From positions 1-32,400 of the forward strand of contig CAKOLT010000010.1 in assembly GCA_934096315.1 (NCBI GenBank): a stretch of 32,400 nucleotides of DNA, in the 5' to 3' direction. The stretch is from an uncultured Bacilli bacterium. Its GTDB lineage: Bacteria > Bacillota_I > Bacilli_A > RF39 > UBA660. This document shows, piece after piece, positions 24,207 through 32,068 of this stretch. The notes beneath the pieces are model-generated. The model ran no database searches. It was not told where the DNA came from and saw nothing but the letters and a program-made list of their open reading frames with translations. The position numbers and the translations under genes are program-made. Positions within the stretch are counted from its first letter, which is position 1; each line of letters begins with the position of its first letter.

Positions 24207-24452
24207 ATGGAAATTAAGAAGGATGATAATAAATATATTTACTACTTGGTAGGAAAGAATATTAAACGTCTTCGCCGAAAACATAAATTAACACAAGTAC
24301 AGTTAGCAGATCTAATCGGATATAATGAAGGTACAGTCGCTAATGTTGAAAATAATAGTTTTCAAACCTTTAGTTTGGAGTTTATTTATATAATTTCTAA
24401 AGCTCTCGGTGAAGAGATGCCAGAGTTCTTTAGGAAATTAGATGATGACTAA
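24207..24452 (+). CDS. XRE-family DNA-binding regulator
   Basis: 81 residues, essentially one helix-turn-helix domain: VGKNIKRLRRKHKLTQVQLADLIGYNEGTVANVENN, then LEFIYIISKALGEEMPEFF. The start is ATG 24207 with AGGTGAT 5 bases upstream; the TTG at 24189 lies ahead of that site. It is divergent from the small membrane protein gene. TACAT-N7-ATGTA in the shared spacer (about 24144-24160) could be its operator. Confidence 0.85.
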   Translation: MEIKKDDNKYIYYLVGKNIKRLRRKHKLTQVQLADLIGYNEGTVANVENNSFQTFSLEFIYIISKALGEEMPEFFRKLDDD

Positions 24453-24709
24453 GAATCATTTATGTGTTTAATAATTGTATTCTTAGTTTTTATTAATAAT
24501 CTATTTGCATCTATATTTTCATTTAAATGGTTTTTATAGTCATCATCAAATTTAATAGAACCGTTTGTACATAGTGTTTGCCCAATTAACATAAACCAGT
24601 TTCCTAATGCATTTTGTTCGGTTGAAGTTAACTGGTCTATTAAACTAGAAGCTATAATAAAGGCTGCTAGGGTAAATGTATAGTGTTTAGCATTGTCATT
24701 ATTCATATT
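24449..24709 (-). CDS. Conserved-looking small protein of unknown function
   Basis: From the internal Met (MNNDNAKHYTFTL) 86 residues. FTLAAFIIASSLIDQLTSTEQNALGNWFMLIGQTLCTN is helix-rich and amphipathic, a composition and a recurring NALGNW motif that I associate with hypothetical proteins of gut Firmicutes. No catalytic motif or signal peptide. The ribosome binding site is weak, so the exact start is uncertain; an ATG at 24724 is possible. It is convergent with the XRE gene and overlaps its last 4 bases. Confidence 0.6.
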   Translation of the reverse strand, partial: NMNNDNAKHYTFTLAAFIIASSLIDQLTSTEQNALGNWFMLIGQTLCTNGSIKFDDDYKNHLNENIDANRLLIKTKNTIIKHINDS

Positions 24710-24750
24710 ATAATGTATGTGCAAACACTCTTTATTATTTATATCTATAA

Positions 24751-24797
24751 AGTTTAAATACGACTATTAAGTAATTTTAATAGCCATATTTAAAACA
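24751..24797. terminator. Long imperfect inverted repeat after truB
   Basis: GTTTAAATA-CGA-CTATTAA and TTTAATAG-CCA-TATTTAAAAC pair over about 20 bp with few mismatches. It lies between the truB stop and the start of the small conserved gene and may end the tagO-truB transcript. T-runs are weak. Confidence 0.45.
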
Positions 24798-25638
24798 TTT
24801 TATATACTTCTGCTTTAGTCTTATCCTTAGAAGAAGTCTTATATATACATACTTCTTTACCACTATCCATAATTAAAGCCATATCATCTTCAAAGAATTT
24901 TGGTACTATTTGTCCATTTTTCAGTTTAAATAAAAGTTCTTTAGATACCTCTAATTTAGGTATATCTAATACTTCATGAATGGGAATTATTTTATAATTT
25001 CCTTTTTTTACGTCTTCTAGAGTATAACTATCTTTAATATTAAATTTACCTACTCTAGTTCTTTCTAATGATTTAATATATCCATAGGTATCTAGTTTAT
25101 ATGCAATATCTCTAACTAAACTTCTTATATATGTTCCACTACTTACTGTGCATGTAAAAGTAAATTCATCCTCTTTAGGAGTCTCTAATAACTCTATATT
25201 ATATATATTAACATCCCTTTTTGGTAAATCTACTTTAATATTATTTCGAGCATACTCATATAGCCTCTTGCCATTTACTTTAACAGCACTATAAATTGGA
25301 ACCTCTTGAGAGTATGTTTTTGGAAAATTATTAATAATACTCTCTATTGCTTTAGAAGATACTTTCTTATTATTTTCTTTTATTATAGTGCCCTCTGTAT
25401 CCAGAGTATCAGTTTCATATCCTAAAATAGCTTTACATATATATGTTTTATCACAGCCTGTTAAGAGTTCTACTAACTTAAGAGCCTTTCCAATACACAC
25501 TACTAATACTCCAGTAGCAAAAGGATCTAACGTTCCTGTATGTCCAATTTTTTTAGTATTAAGAATTTTACATAATTCATTTACTACCCCTCTACTAGTT
25601 ATACCTTTTTCTTTATTTATAATGATTATTCCATCCAT
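24790..25638 (-). CDS. truB: tRNA pseudouridine-55 synthase
   Basis: 282 residues. INKEKGITS at the start, KIGHTGTLDPFATGVL with the catalytic Asp (residue ~39), KTYICKAILGYETDTLDTEG, VKVNGKRLYEYAR and SGTYIRSLVRDIAYKL are TruB signatures. It makes pseudouridine in the T loop of tRNAs. The start abuts the stop of nrnA (shared base), and it is the last gene of the tagO-like / rbfA / nrnA operon. Confidence 0.95.
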   Translation of the reverse strand: MDGIIIINKEKGITSRGVVNELCKILNTKKIGHTGTLDPFATGVLVVCIGKALKLVELLTGCDKTYICKAILGYETDTLDTEGTIIKENNKKVSSKAIESIINNFPKTYSQEVPIYSAVKVNGKRLYEYARNNIKVDLPKRDVNIYNIELLETPKEDEFTFTCTVSSGTYIRSLVRDIAYKLDTYGYIKSLERTRVGKFNIKDSYTLEDVKKGNYKIIPIHEVLDIPKLEVSKELLFKLKNGQIVPKFFEDDMALIMDSGKEVCIYKTSSKDKTKAEVYKMF

Positions 25639-26573
25639 TATATATATTTACCTACTTCTTCTATTATAGCCTCTTTTGCTTTAGAAAATGGTAAGTTTAT
25701 ATTGCATCCTGCGGCTTTTGTATGTCCTCCTCCACCAAAGGTCATAGCTATTTTGCATACATCTACATAATCATTAGAACGAAGTGATATCTTATAGCAG
25801 TCTTCTTCTTCTCTAAGGAATATTGATACTTCGACACCTTCAACTTCTTTTCCAATATCTACTAGTCCTTCATGATCCCCAAAAACAGCTCCAACATTAT
25901 CAATATCTTCTTTACTAATATAAGTAAATGCTATTTTATCATTATAATATAACTCTAGTCTATTTATAGCCATCTTATATAATTCGAATCTAGCTTTAGA
26001 CTTGGTTTGCATTAAGGTAGTATATACTTTAGATATTTCTGTTTTTCTATCATATAAGTAACCTGCTATTTCGAAGGTTTTCTTATCTACATCACTGTTT
26101 TTAAAACCTCCGGTATCTGTTAATACACCTGTTATTAAGGCATTACCTATATTTTTATCTATATCTACATTTAAAGCTAGTATTACATCAAATATTATTT
26201 GACAGCAGGAACTAGTCATTTTAATTAAATTAATATCTCCATAATTATTATTACTAGCATGATGATCAATTACTAGTTTAGTTTTACCATGAGAAAATAT
26301 ATCACTTATTTGTCCAATTCTAGAGACTTGTGCACAGTCTACAGTTATTACTAAATCATAATCTTTTAAGCTGTCAGTAACAGACTCTTTAAGAGACTCT
26401 AAATAATTAAATACTCTAGGATATTCAGGGATTATTAGATCTACATCTTTGCCTAGTCTTTTTAAACTAATATATAAACTAGTGGCACTTCCAATTGCAT
26501 CTCCATCTGGTTTCTCATGAGTAAGTATTGCGATAGAACTACTATTAATTATACTATTTACTACTTTCTCCAT
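25638..26573 (-). CDS. nrnA: Bifunctional oligoribonuclease / pAp phosphatase, DHH family
   Basis: 311 residues. DHH/DHHA1 phosphoesterase motifs: ILTHEKPDGDAIGSA, ITVDCAQ, KLVIDHHASNNNYGDI, TGVLTDTGGFKNSD and the C-terminal GGGGHTKAAG. It degrades short RNA oligomers and dephosphorylates pAp. It overlaps rbfA by 20 bases and abuts truB, giving tight translational coupling. Confidence 0.94.
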   Translation of the reverse strand: MEKVVNSIINSSSIAILTHEKPDGDAIGSATSLYISLKRLGKDVDLIIPEYPRVFNYLESLKESVTDSLKDYDLVITVDCAQVSRIGQISDIFSHGKTKLVIDHHASNNNYGDINLIKMTSSCCQIIFDVILALNVDIDKNIGNALITGVLTDTGGFKNSDVDKKTFEIAGYLYDRKTEISKVYTTLMQTKSKARFELYKMAINRLELYYNDKIAFTYISKEDIDNVGAVFGDHEGLVDIGKEVEGVEVSIFLREEEDCYKISLRSNDYVDVCKIAMTFGGGGHTKAAGCNINLPFSKAKEAIIEEVGKYI

Positions 26574-26901
26574 CTTTGTTAATCCTTTCTATTATCCCCT
26601 CAATCTTATTTCCATATTCTATTGCCTCGTCATATACGAAAGAAATTTCTGGCATTTTTCTTATTTCTACTCTGCTAGATAAAAGCATTCTAATATATTT
26701 ACTTGCTTTATTTAAGGCATTAACAGTCTTTTCCTTATCTCCAAGAGTAGTAAAATATACTTTAGCATATGATAAATCACTTGTTATTTTACATGATGTT
26801 ATAGTTACAAAGTATATATCTTCGTCCCTTATTTCTTCTTCTAAAATTTTACTTATTTCTCTAATAAAATCACTTTCTAATCTTTCTAATTTTATACTCA
26901 T
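26554..26901 (-). CDS. rbfA: Ribosome-binding factor A
   Basis: 115 residues with the single KH-like fold: IKLERLESDFIREISKILEEEI, VTITSCKITSDLSYAKVYFTTL and SSRVEIRKMPEISFVYDEAIEYGNKIEGI. It helps mature the 30S subunit. It overlaps both neighbours by a few bases. Here it follows a tagO-like gene rather than the usual nusA-infB set. Confidence 0.93.
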   Translation of the reverse strand: MSIKLERLESDFIREISKILEEEIRDEDIYFVTITSCKITSDLSYAKVYFTTLGDKEKTVNALNKASKYIRMLLSSRVEIRKMPEISFVYDEAIEYGNKIEGIIERINKDGESSK

Positions 26902-27938
26902 TTTAATTTCTCCTTTCTTTTATCTCCCCTTATAATATTTGTTTTTAATATAAGTATTAAAACAATAATAAGTAATATGGTATATATTATAATACCTAAT
27001 ACTTGATCTTTTAGAACATACACAATAGAAGCTAAAGCAAATAATATATCTATTAAATAAATTATTAGCACTGCACTTCTATGAGATATATTAAGTTTTA
27101 ATAATTGATGGTGAAGATGATTCTTATCAGGGGCAGTAATTGGTTTATGATTTATAAGTCTTCTTATAATTGCAAATAATGTATCCATAATAGGAATTGC
27201 TAAAAGAAGAAGAGGAATTATAAAACTTGTTAAAGTTACATTCTTGAATCCAAGAAGAGCTATTATAGAAATTATGTATCCTAGAAACATACTTCCTGAG
27301 TCCCCCATAAATATTTTAGCAGGATAAAAATTATGAACTAAAAACCCTAAAGTACAACCAAACATTATTAAACTTAAAGTTATCTCTAAATCAAAAGGTA
27401 GTTTTAGAAGACTTGCTATTATAGCAATAGTTAAAAAGTATATAGAACTAATACCACAGGCTAGTCCGTCTAATCCATCAATTAAATTAATACAGTTAAT
27501 CGCGGCTACTATAAATAGTATAGTTAAAGGATAACTAAAGGCTCCAAAGTTTAAATATATTCCAAAGAAACTTACATCTTTAAGAAGAATACCTCCATAT
27601 ATAGATACTACCATTGCCGCAATTATTTCCCCGATTAACTTATATCTAGCAGGTACTGATTTAACATCATCAATAGACCCAATTAAAATAATTATAAAAC
27701 TTCCAATTAATATAGCATTCATAACAACAGAATGACTACCAAATAACATATATCCAAAGAGAAAGCCAAAATAGATGGCAAGCCCTCCAAGTCTAGGAAT
27801 AGGCTTTGTATGTACTTTTCTTTCATTAGGTATATCTAGTGCCCCAATATAGGTAGCTACTCTCTTAATAACCGGAGTTATTAAAGTTGTAAAGACAAAA
27901 GTTGTTATTATTATTAATATAATTTTGTCATACTGCAT
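26898..27938 (-). CDS. tagO: Undecaprenyl-phosphate sugar-1-phosphate transferase, TagO/WecA-like
   Basis: 346 residues, about ten or eleven membrane segments. Family motifs are KVHTKPIPRLGGLAIYFGF, GSIDDVKSVPARYKL, NCINLIDGLDGLACG (Asp-rich active site), FMGDSGSMFLGYI and PDKNHLHHQLL. It starts wall teichoic acid or another surface polymer by joining a sugar phosphate to undecaprenyl phosphate. The start is ATG 27938, with GAGGTG 7 bases upstream. First gene of the operon with rbfA, nrnA and truB; it fits with the ltaS/yfhO operon in envelope synthesis. Confidence 0.9.
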   Translation of the reverse strand: MQYDKIILIIITTFVFTTLITPVIKRVATYIGALDIPNERKVHTKPIPRLGGLAIYFGFLFGYMLFGSHSVVMNAILIGSFIIILIGSIDDVKSVPARYKLIGEIIAAMVVSIYGGILLKDVSFFGIYLNFGAFSYPLTILFIVAAINCINLIDGLDGLACGISSIYFLTIAIIASLLKLPFDLEITLSLIMFGCTLGFLVHNFYPAKIFMGDSGSMFLGYIISIIALLGFKNVTLTSFIIPLLLLAIPIMDTLFAIIRRLINHKPITAPDKNHLHHQLLKLNISHRSAVLIIYLIDILFALASIVYVLKDQVLGIIIYTILLIIVLILILKTNIIRGDKRKEKLK

Positions 27939-27962
27939 AATATACACCTCACACTTTTATAT

Positions 27963-27991
27963 ATTGTACCAAAATACTTAAAAAAAGTCTA
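27963..27991 (-). promoter_or_regulatory. Promoter of the tagO-rbfA-nrnA-truB operon
   Basis: TAGACT (27986-27991), 17 bases, TACAAT (27963-27968) on the minus strand, just after the deoA stop. Confidence 0.5.
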
Positions 27992-27994
27992 TAT

Positions 27995-29266
27995 TTAGTT
28001 ATCAATAACCTCATATATTAATACTTCGTCTTGTCCTTTTACATCTGATATTTTAAATACATTTCTATCTACATTTACCTTTTCTTTACCTGTATGTAGT
28101 CTTAATATCGTATCATTAACATTAACTCTTGAATTTACTTCTTTAAGAATTTCTACTCCTGCACTATAATCAATAGTATCTTCTTTATTAATACGTCCAC
28201 TACCTAAACTCATTGATAACTTACCTATTTCATAAGCATTTAAATCTGTTAAATAACCATTTTTATTTGATTTAACATCAAATACATAATTACTAATATC
28301 AAACTCCTCTATATTACCATTCTGGTACTTTATATAATCTAAAAACTTAATATAAGCATTACCATTATAAAAATTATTGTTAACCATCATCTCTGCACTA
28401 GATAGAGGAATATTTAATCCTAAAGAAACCATATATGAAGATATTTTTAAACATAAATTAGTTAAATTACCTGCTCTTTTATTTTTTAAAATATCTATAA
28501 CTTCTTCTACTTCAAGAGAATTACCAATATTCCTTCCCAGTGGAATATCCATATTAGTAAGTAAACATATAACTTTTATGTTATAATCTCTACCTATCTT
28601 TATCATTAAGTGAGCAAGTTTACGAGCAGACTCTATATTCTTTATTAATGCTCCTTTTCCTACTTTAATATCTAATACTAGTTTTTTAACTCCAAGAGCT
28701 ATCTTTTTACTCATTATTGAAGAGGCAATTAATGGTATAGATAAAGCTGTACCAGTTACATCTCTTAGAGCATACAATTTTTTATCAGCTTTAGCTATAT
28801 CTTCTGTCTGACTTGTTATACAAAAACCTATCTTATTAACTATATCTAAGAATTCTTCTATTGGAATATCTACCTTAATATTAGGAATTGACTCTAATTT
28901 ATCTATAGTTCCTCCGGTAAATCCAAGTCCCCTACCACTCATTTTTGCAACCTTTACACCACATGAAGCTACTAACGGAGCAATAATTAAAGTTGTTTTA
29001 TCTCCAACTCCTCCAGTAGAATGCTTATCTACAACATTATCCCCAAGTGAATCTAGATTAAGAGTTTTACCACTTTGAACCATTACTTTAGTTAAATTTA
29101 TAGTTTCTCTTTCTGTCATTCCATTTAAAACTATTGCCATAAGAAGAGCACTTATTTGATAATCTTTTATATCTCCATTTAAGTATCCAGTTATTGTATA
29201 ATTTAATTCATCATAACTAAGTTCTAATTTATCCTTTTTTTTGGTTATAATATCTACTATATTCAC
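27995..29266 (-). CDS. deoA: Pyrimidine-nucleoside / thymidine phosphorylase
   Basis: 423 residues. NIVDIITKKKDKLELSYDEL, MTERETINLTKVMVQSG, VDKHSTGGVGDKTTLI (phosphate-binding motif) and KMSGRGLGFTGGTIDKLESI are nucleoside phosphorylase II signatures. It splits pyrimidine nucleosides with phosphate for salvage. The start is put at GTG 29266, because AAAGGG lies 9 bases before it and MNIVDII fits the family N-terminus; the ATG at 29275 runs into that site. No other nucleoside salvage genes are close. It lies 15 bases after scpB. Confidence 0.92.
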   Translation of the reverse strand: MNIVDIITKKKDKLELSYDELNYTITGYLNGDIKDYQISALLMAIVLNGMTERETINLTKVMVQSGKTLNLDSLGDNVVDKHSTGGVGDKTTLIIAPLVASCGVKVAKMSGRGLGFTGGTIDKLESIPNIKVDIPIEEFLDIVNKIGFCITSQTEDIAKADKKLYALRDVTGTALSIPLIASSIMSKKIALGVKKLVLDIKVGKGALIKNIESARKLAHLMIKIGRDYNIKVICLLTNMDIPLGRNIGNSLEVEEVIDILKNKRAGNLTNLCLKISSYMVSLGLNIPLSSAEMMVNNNFYNGNAYIKFLDYIKYQNGNIEEFDISNYVFDVKSNKNGYLTDLNAYEIGKLSMSLGSGRINKEDTIDYSAGVEILKEVNSRVNVNDTILRLHTGKEKVNVDRNVFKISDVKGQDEVLIYEVIDN

Positions 29267-29281
29267 ACTAACCATCCCTTT

Positions 29282-29833
29282 CTATTCTTCCCTATAATTT
29301 GACTTATATAAGTCTTTATCCTCATTAATTTCTTGATTAAACTCTATTTTAGGTAACTCTTCTTTAGAAGACAGTCCAAAATAGTCTAAAAAATCATTTG
29401 TAGTCTTATATAATATTGGTCTACCAGGTAAATCTGATTTACCATTTTCTTTTATTAATCCTTTAGCTACTAATTTTCTAATAACATAACTAGATTCTAC
29501 ACCCCTTATATTATCTACTTCAATTCTTGTAATAGGTTCGTTGTAGGCTATTATAGCAAGTACTTCTAAAGCTGCATTTGATAAAGTATTTCTATTCTCA
29601 TCCTCAAGTAATTTAGTATAATACTTTTTATGTTCCTTTCTAGTAGTTAGTTTAAATGTATTTCCAAGGTAATTAATTCTAAGTCCTCTGTCTTCTTTTT
29701 CATAAGTCATCTTTAATTCATATACTAACTTTTTAGCATCCTCCAAAGATAGTTCTAATATATCTGATACTTGATCTAAGGTTAAGCCTAAATCTCCTTG
29801 TACATACAATAATCCCTCTAAGACTCCTAGCAT
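29282..29833 (-). CDS. scpB: Segregation and condensation protein B
   Basis: 183 residues with two winged-helix domains: LEGLLYVQGDLGLTLDQVSDIL, ALEVLAIIAYNEPITRIEVDNIRGV (the family hallmark) and LPGRPILYKTTNDFLDYFGL. With ScpA it forms the regulatory part of the SMC condensin complex. It overlaps scpA by 7 bases. Confidence 0.95.
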   Translation of the reverse strand: MLGVLEGLLYVQGDLGLTLDQVSDILELSLEDAKKLVYELKMTYEKEDRGLRINYLGNTFKLTTRKEHKKYYTKLLEDENRNTLSNAALEVLAIIAYNEPITRIEVDNIRGVESSYVIRKLVAKGLIKENGKSDLPGRPILYKTTNDFLDYFGLSSKEELPKIEFNQEINEDKDLYKSNYREE

Positions 29834-30552
29834 GATATATCCCTCATTTCTACTGTTATTTCTGAAAAGTTTTGATTTTGTACTATATCTATAATACCTT
29901 CCTTTACCATATCTAATATAGATAAGAATGTAACTACTATATATGGTTTACTATAAGTTTCAAATAATGAAGTAAATGTTAATTTTTTATTCTGTTTAAG
30001 TAACTTAATTATGCTCTCTTTTCTTTCTTTAATGCTATACTCTTTAGTAGTTATTTTCGTACTAAGTGGTTTTTCTAATTCTTTTCTTTCCAGAAATTTA
30101 TTAAAGGCACTTATTAAATCAGTTATTTCTCCCTTATTAAGGGGGGTACCACTTTCCTTATATTCTTTTAGATTTTCCGGAGACTTTACAAAAATTTTCT
30201 TTCTTGTTAATTCCTTTTCTTTAAAGTAACTTGTTAATTCTTTATACTTTTGATACTCTAGTAATTTATTTATTAACTTATCTCTACTATTCTCTTCTTC
30301 CTCCTCCTCTTCTTCTTTTTTAGAGGAAGGTAAAAGAGAGGAGGATTTTATTTCCATAAGTTCCGCAGCCATTATAAAATATGATGAGGCAACATCTATG
30401 TTAAGGCTTTCCATTTTATGGATATAATCAAAGTAATCTTTAGTAATTTTATCTATTGATATGTCATATATATCTATGTTATCTTTTTTTATTAAGTGTA
30501 ATAATAAATCAAGCGGTCCTTGAAAATTATTAATATTTATGTTGTACTCCAT
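29827..30552 (-). CDS. scpA: Segregation and condensation protein A (kleisin)
   Basis: 241 residues. The kleisin start NINNFQGPLDLLLHLIKKDNIDIYDISI and SYFIMAAELMEIKSSSLLP are diagnostic; a run of about nine Glu follows in the linker. The C-terminal winged helix is KLTFTSLFETYSKPYIVVTFLSILDM. It bridges the SMC heads. The start is ATG 30552 with AAAGGTGGTAAT upstream; the longer frame to 30645 would cross the promoter at 30572-30600. Confidence 0.95.
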   Translation of the reverse strand: MEYNININNFQGPLDLLLHLIKKDNIDIYDISIDKITKDYFDYIHKMESLNIDVASSYFIMAAELMEIKSSSLLPSSKKEEEEEEEENSRDKLINKLLEYQKYKELTSYFKEKELTRKKIFVKSPENLKEYKESGTPLNKGEITDLISAFNKFLERKELEKPLSTKITTKEYSIKERKESIIKLLKQNKKLTFTSLFETYSKPYIVVTFLSILDMVKEGIIDIVQNQNFSEITVEMRDISC

Positions 30553-30571
30553 TATTACCACCTTTAACATA

Positions 30572-30600
30572 ATTATAGCAAATAATTGTTTAATTGTAAA
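30572..30600 (-). promoter_or_regulatory. Promoter of scpA-scpB-deoA
   Basis: TTTACA (30595-30600), 17 bases, TATAAT (30572-30577) on the minus strand. The IS element begins about 36 bases upstream. Confidence 0.75.
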
Positions 30601-30635
30601 TTTAAATATGGAAAAATAATAAAAAGATTGATGTA

Positions 30636-31967
30636 ACCTTGTCAATAGTGGTGTGTAAATTTTTTTACTTTTTTTGCAATTTTTTCAATTTTCAAAGATC
30701 TATGACTAATATTTTGTTACAATATTAGTCTTTTTTATATATTAAGGTACTTAGTATAACATTCCCCATATATTTCAATTAATTGTAACTGTATTTTACT
30801 CCAATTTGGAATGGGCTTTTTCCACTTTTGATGAAGCTCTTCTATTCTTAAATATAGAAGTTTGTATACCGACTCAAGTGTTATAAAAGTACCTTTACCA
30901 TTTGTTACTTTTCTTAACGCACAGTTAACAGACTCAATAGCATTTGATGTGTATATAGCCTTCCTTATTTCTTCTGGCACTTCAAATAGCTGTTCCAAAT
31001 AAACCATATTAGACTGTACTTTATCAACAACTTTAGGAAGGTGTCCAAACTTTTGTTTAAAGTTCTCAAGTTCTAATCTAGCAACATCTAAATTAGTGGC
31101 AGAGTATATTTTTTTAAAGTTCTGCATAACATTAGAGGCTTCCTTTCTAGGACATATCTTATAAAGATTTCTTGCTAAATGAACAACACATCTTTGGTTT
31201 TTAGTCTTAGGAAAAGTGGTTTCTAATGAGCCTTGAAAGCCAGCAATGCCATCACTAGTAGAATATAAAATATCTTCTATACCACGTTCCTTTAAATCTT
31301 CAAAAACAATAGTCCAAAATGAGGCAGATTCAGTAGCATCACACCATATATTTCTTTAATATATTATAACTGTATTTATAATATCCTTCAACATTTTTTA
31401 AATATTTTTCAATTAATTTTTTATGAATAACATTATTATACACTGATTTAAAATCATTAAATCTTTTTTTGAAATCGTTAAGAGATGTTTCTATAAATAA
31501 TCTGTTTATTCTTGAACATACTTGTCTTGAGCTTTTTTCAGATGTATACTTATAGAATTTAGGAACTATATAAGTAAGTGAATCAACAAAAGTAACCATA
31601 CCTTTTAAAATTTTTATTATCATCAACAGTAAGAAACAATATAGTTTTAAGTCCCCTAGATTTTAATGATTCCGCTACATCTAACCAATATCTATTATTT
31701 AGTGGTCTATCTTGATAAATACCAACTAATTGTCTTATTCCCTTTTTATTTAATCCCACCAAAGTATAAACATCTACAGTTTCTATTATTTCTCCTTTAT
31801 TCATATTTAATTCATTTTTAATAGCATACATAATTATATACATATCATCTAATCTTTTCTTAGTATAGTCAATTAATTTTAAATTTTCTATTTTTTATTT
31901 TTCCTCCTTCTTAAACACAAAAAAACGGTAAGTAAACTATTAATTAATTTACACACCGTATTATACA
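30636..31967. mobile_element. Degenerate IS256-superfamily insertion sequence
   Basis: About 1.33 kb, the usual IS256 size. Inverted-repeat cores are GGTGTGTAAATT (30650-30661) on the left and AATTTACACACC (31946-31957) on the right, with imperfect matching extending outward. The transposase is on the minus strand and broken. I find no convincing target duplication; exact ends are uncertain by a few bases. The left 51 bases also occur alone at 14281-14331. Confidence 0.8.
30735..31843 (-). pseudogene. IS256/MULE-type transposase, fragmented and apparently mosaic
   Basis: Three pieces. Piece 1 (31843-31583) reads VDVYTLVGLNKKGIRQLVG, RYWLDVAESLKSRGLKTILF and VDDNKN. Piece 2 (31626-31339), one frameshift later, reads FVDSLTYIVPKFYKYTSEK and FKSVYNNVIHKKL. 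Piece 3 (31346-30735) reads CDATESASFWTIVFEDLKERG, STSDGIAGF, QRCVVHLARNLYK and IYTSNAIESVNCALRK. Pieces 1 and 3 both cover the region around the second catalytic Asp, so two related transposases seem joined near 31350. The usual ~120-residue N-terminal part is missing. AAGGAGG survives upstream, followed by ATA where a start is expected. It is not expected to be active. Confidence 0.75.
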
Positions 31968-32018
31968 CCATCTACTTAATTATCATATATATTATCTTTT
32001 ATATGATTTACCTCCCCT

Positions 32019-32058
32019 TGCACGTGCCTGTAGGACTCTCCCTGCTAGGCACATTTTT
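32019..32058. other. G+C-rich hairpin downstream of the variable-region gene
   Basis: GTGCCT (32024-32029) pairs with AGGCAC (32047-32052), with an inner AGG/CCT. It is followed on the plus strand by ATTTTTT, and lies 17 bases after the stop of the variable-region gene. No plus-strand gene enters it. It may be a terminator or part of a retroelement cassette. Confidence 0.4.
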
Positions 32059-32068
32059 TATGACTAGG

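Noticed and set aside
30553..30645. Longer N-terminus of scpA
   Set aside because: It would translate across the -35/-10 elements, and the family start NINNFQGPLDLLL fits ATG 30552 with a good ribosome binding site.
31970..32068. Template repeat or reverse transcriptase of a DGR
   Set aside because: No AAC-rich copy of the variable block and no RT motif are present in this window.
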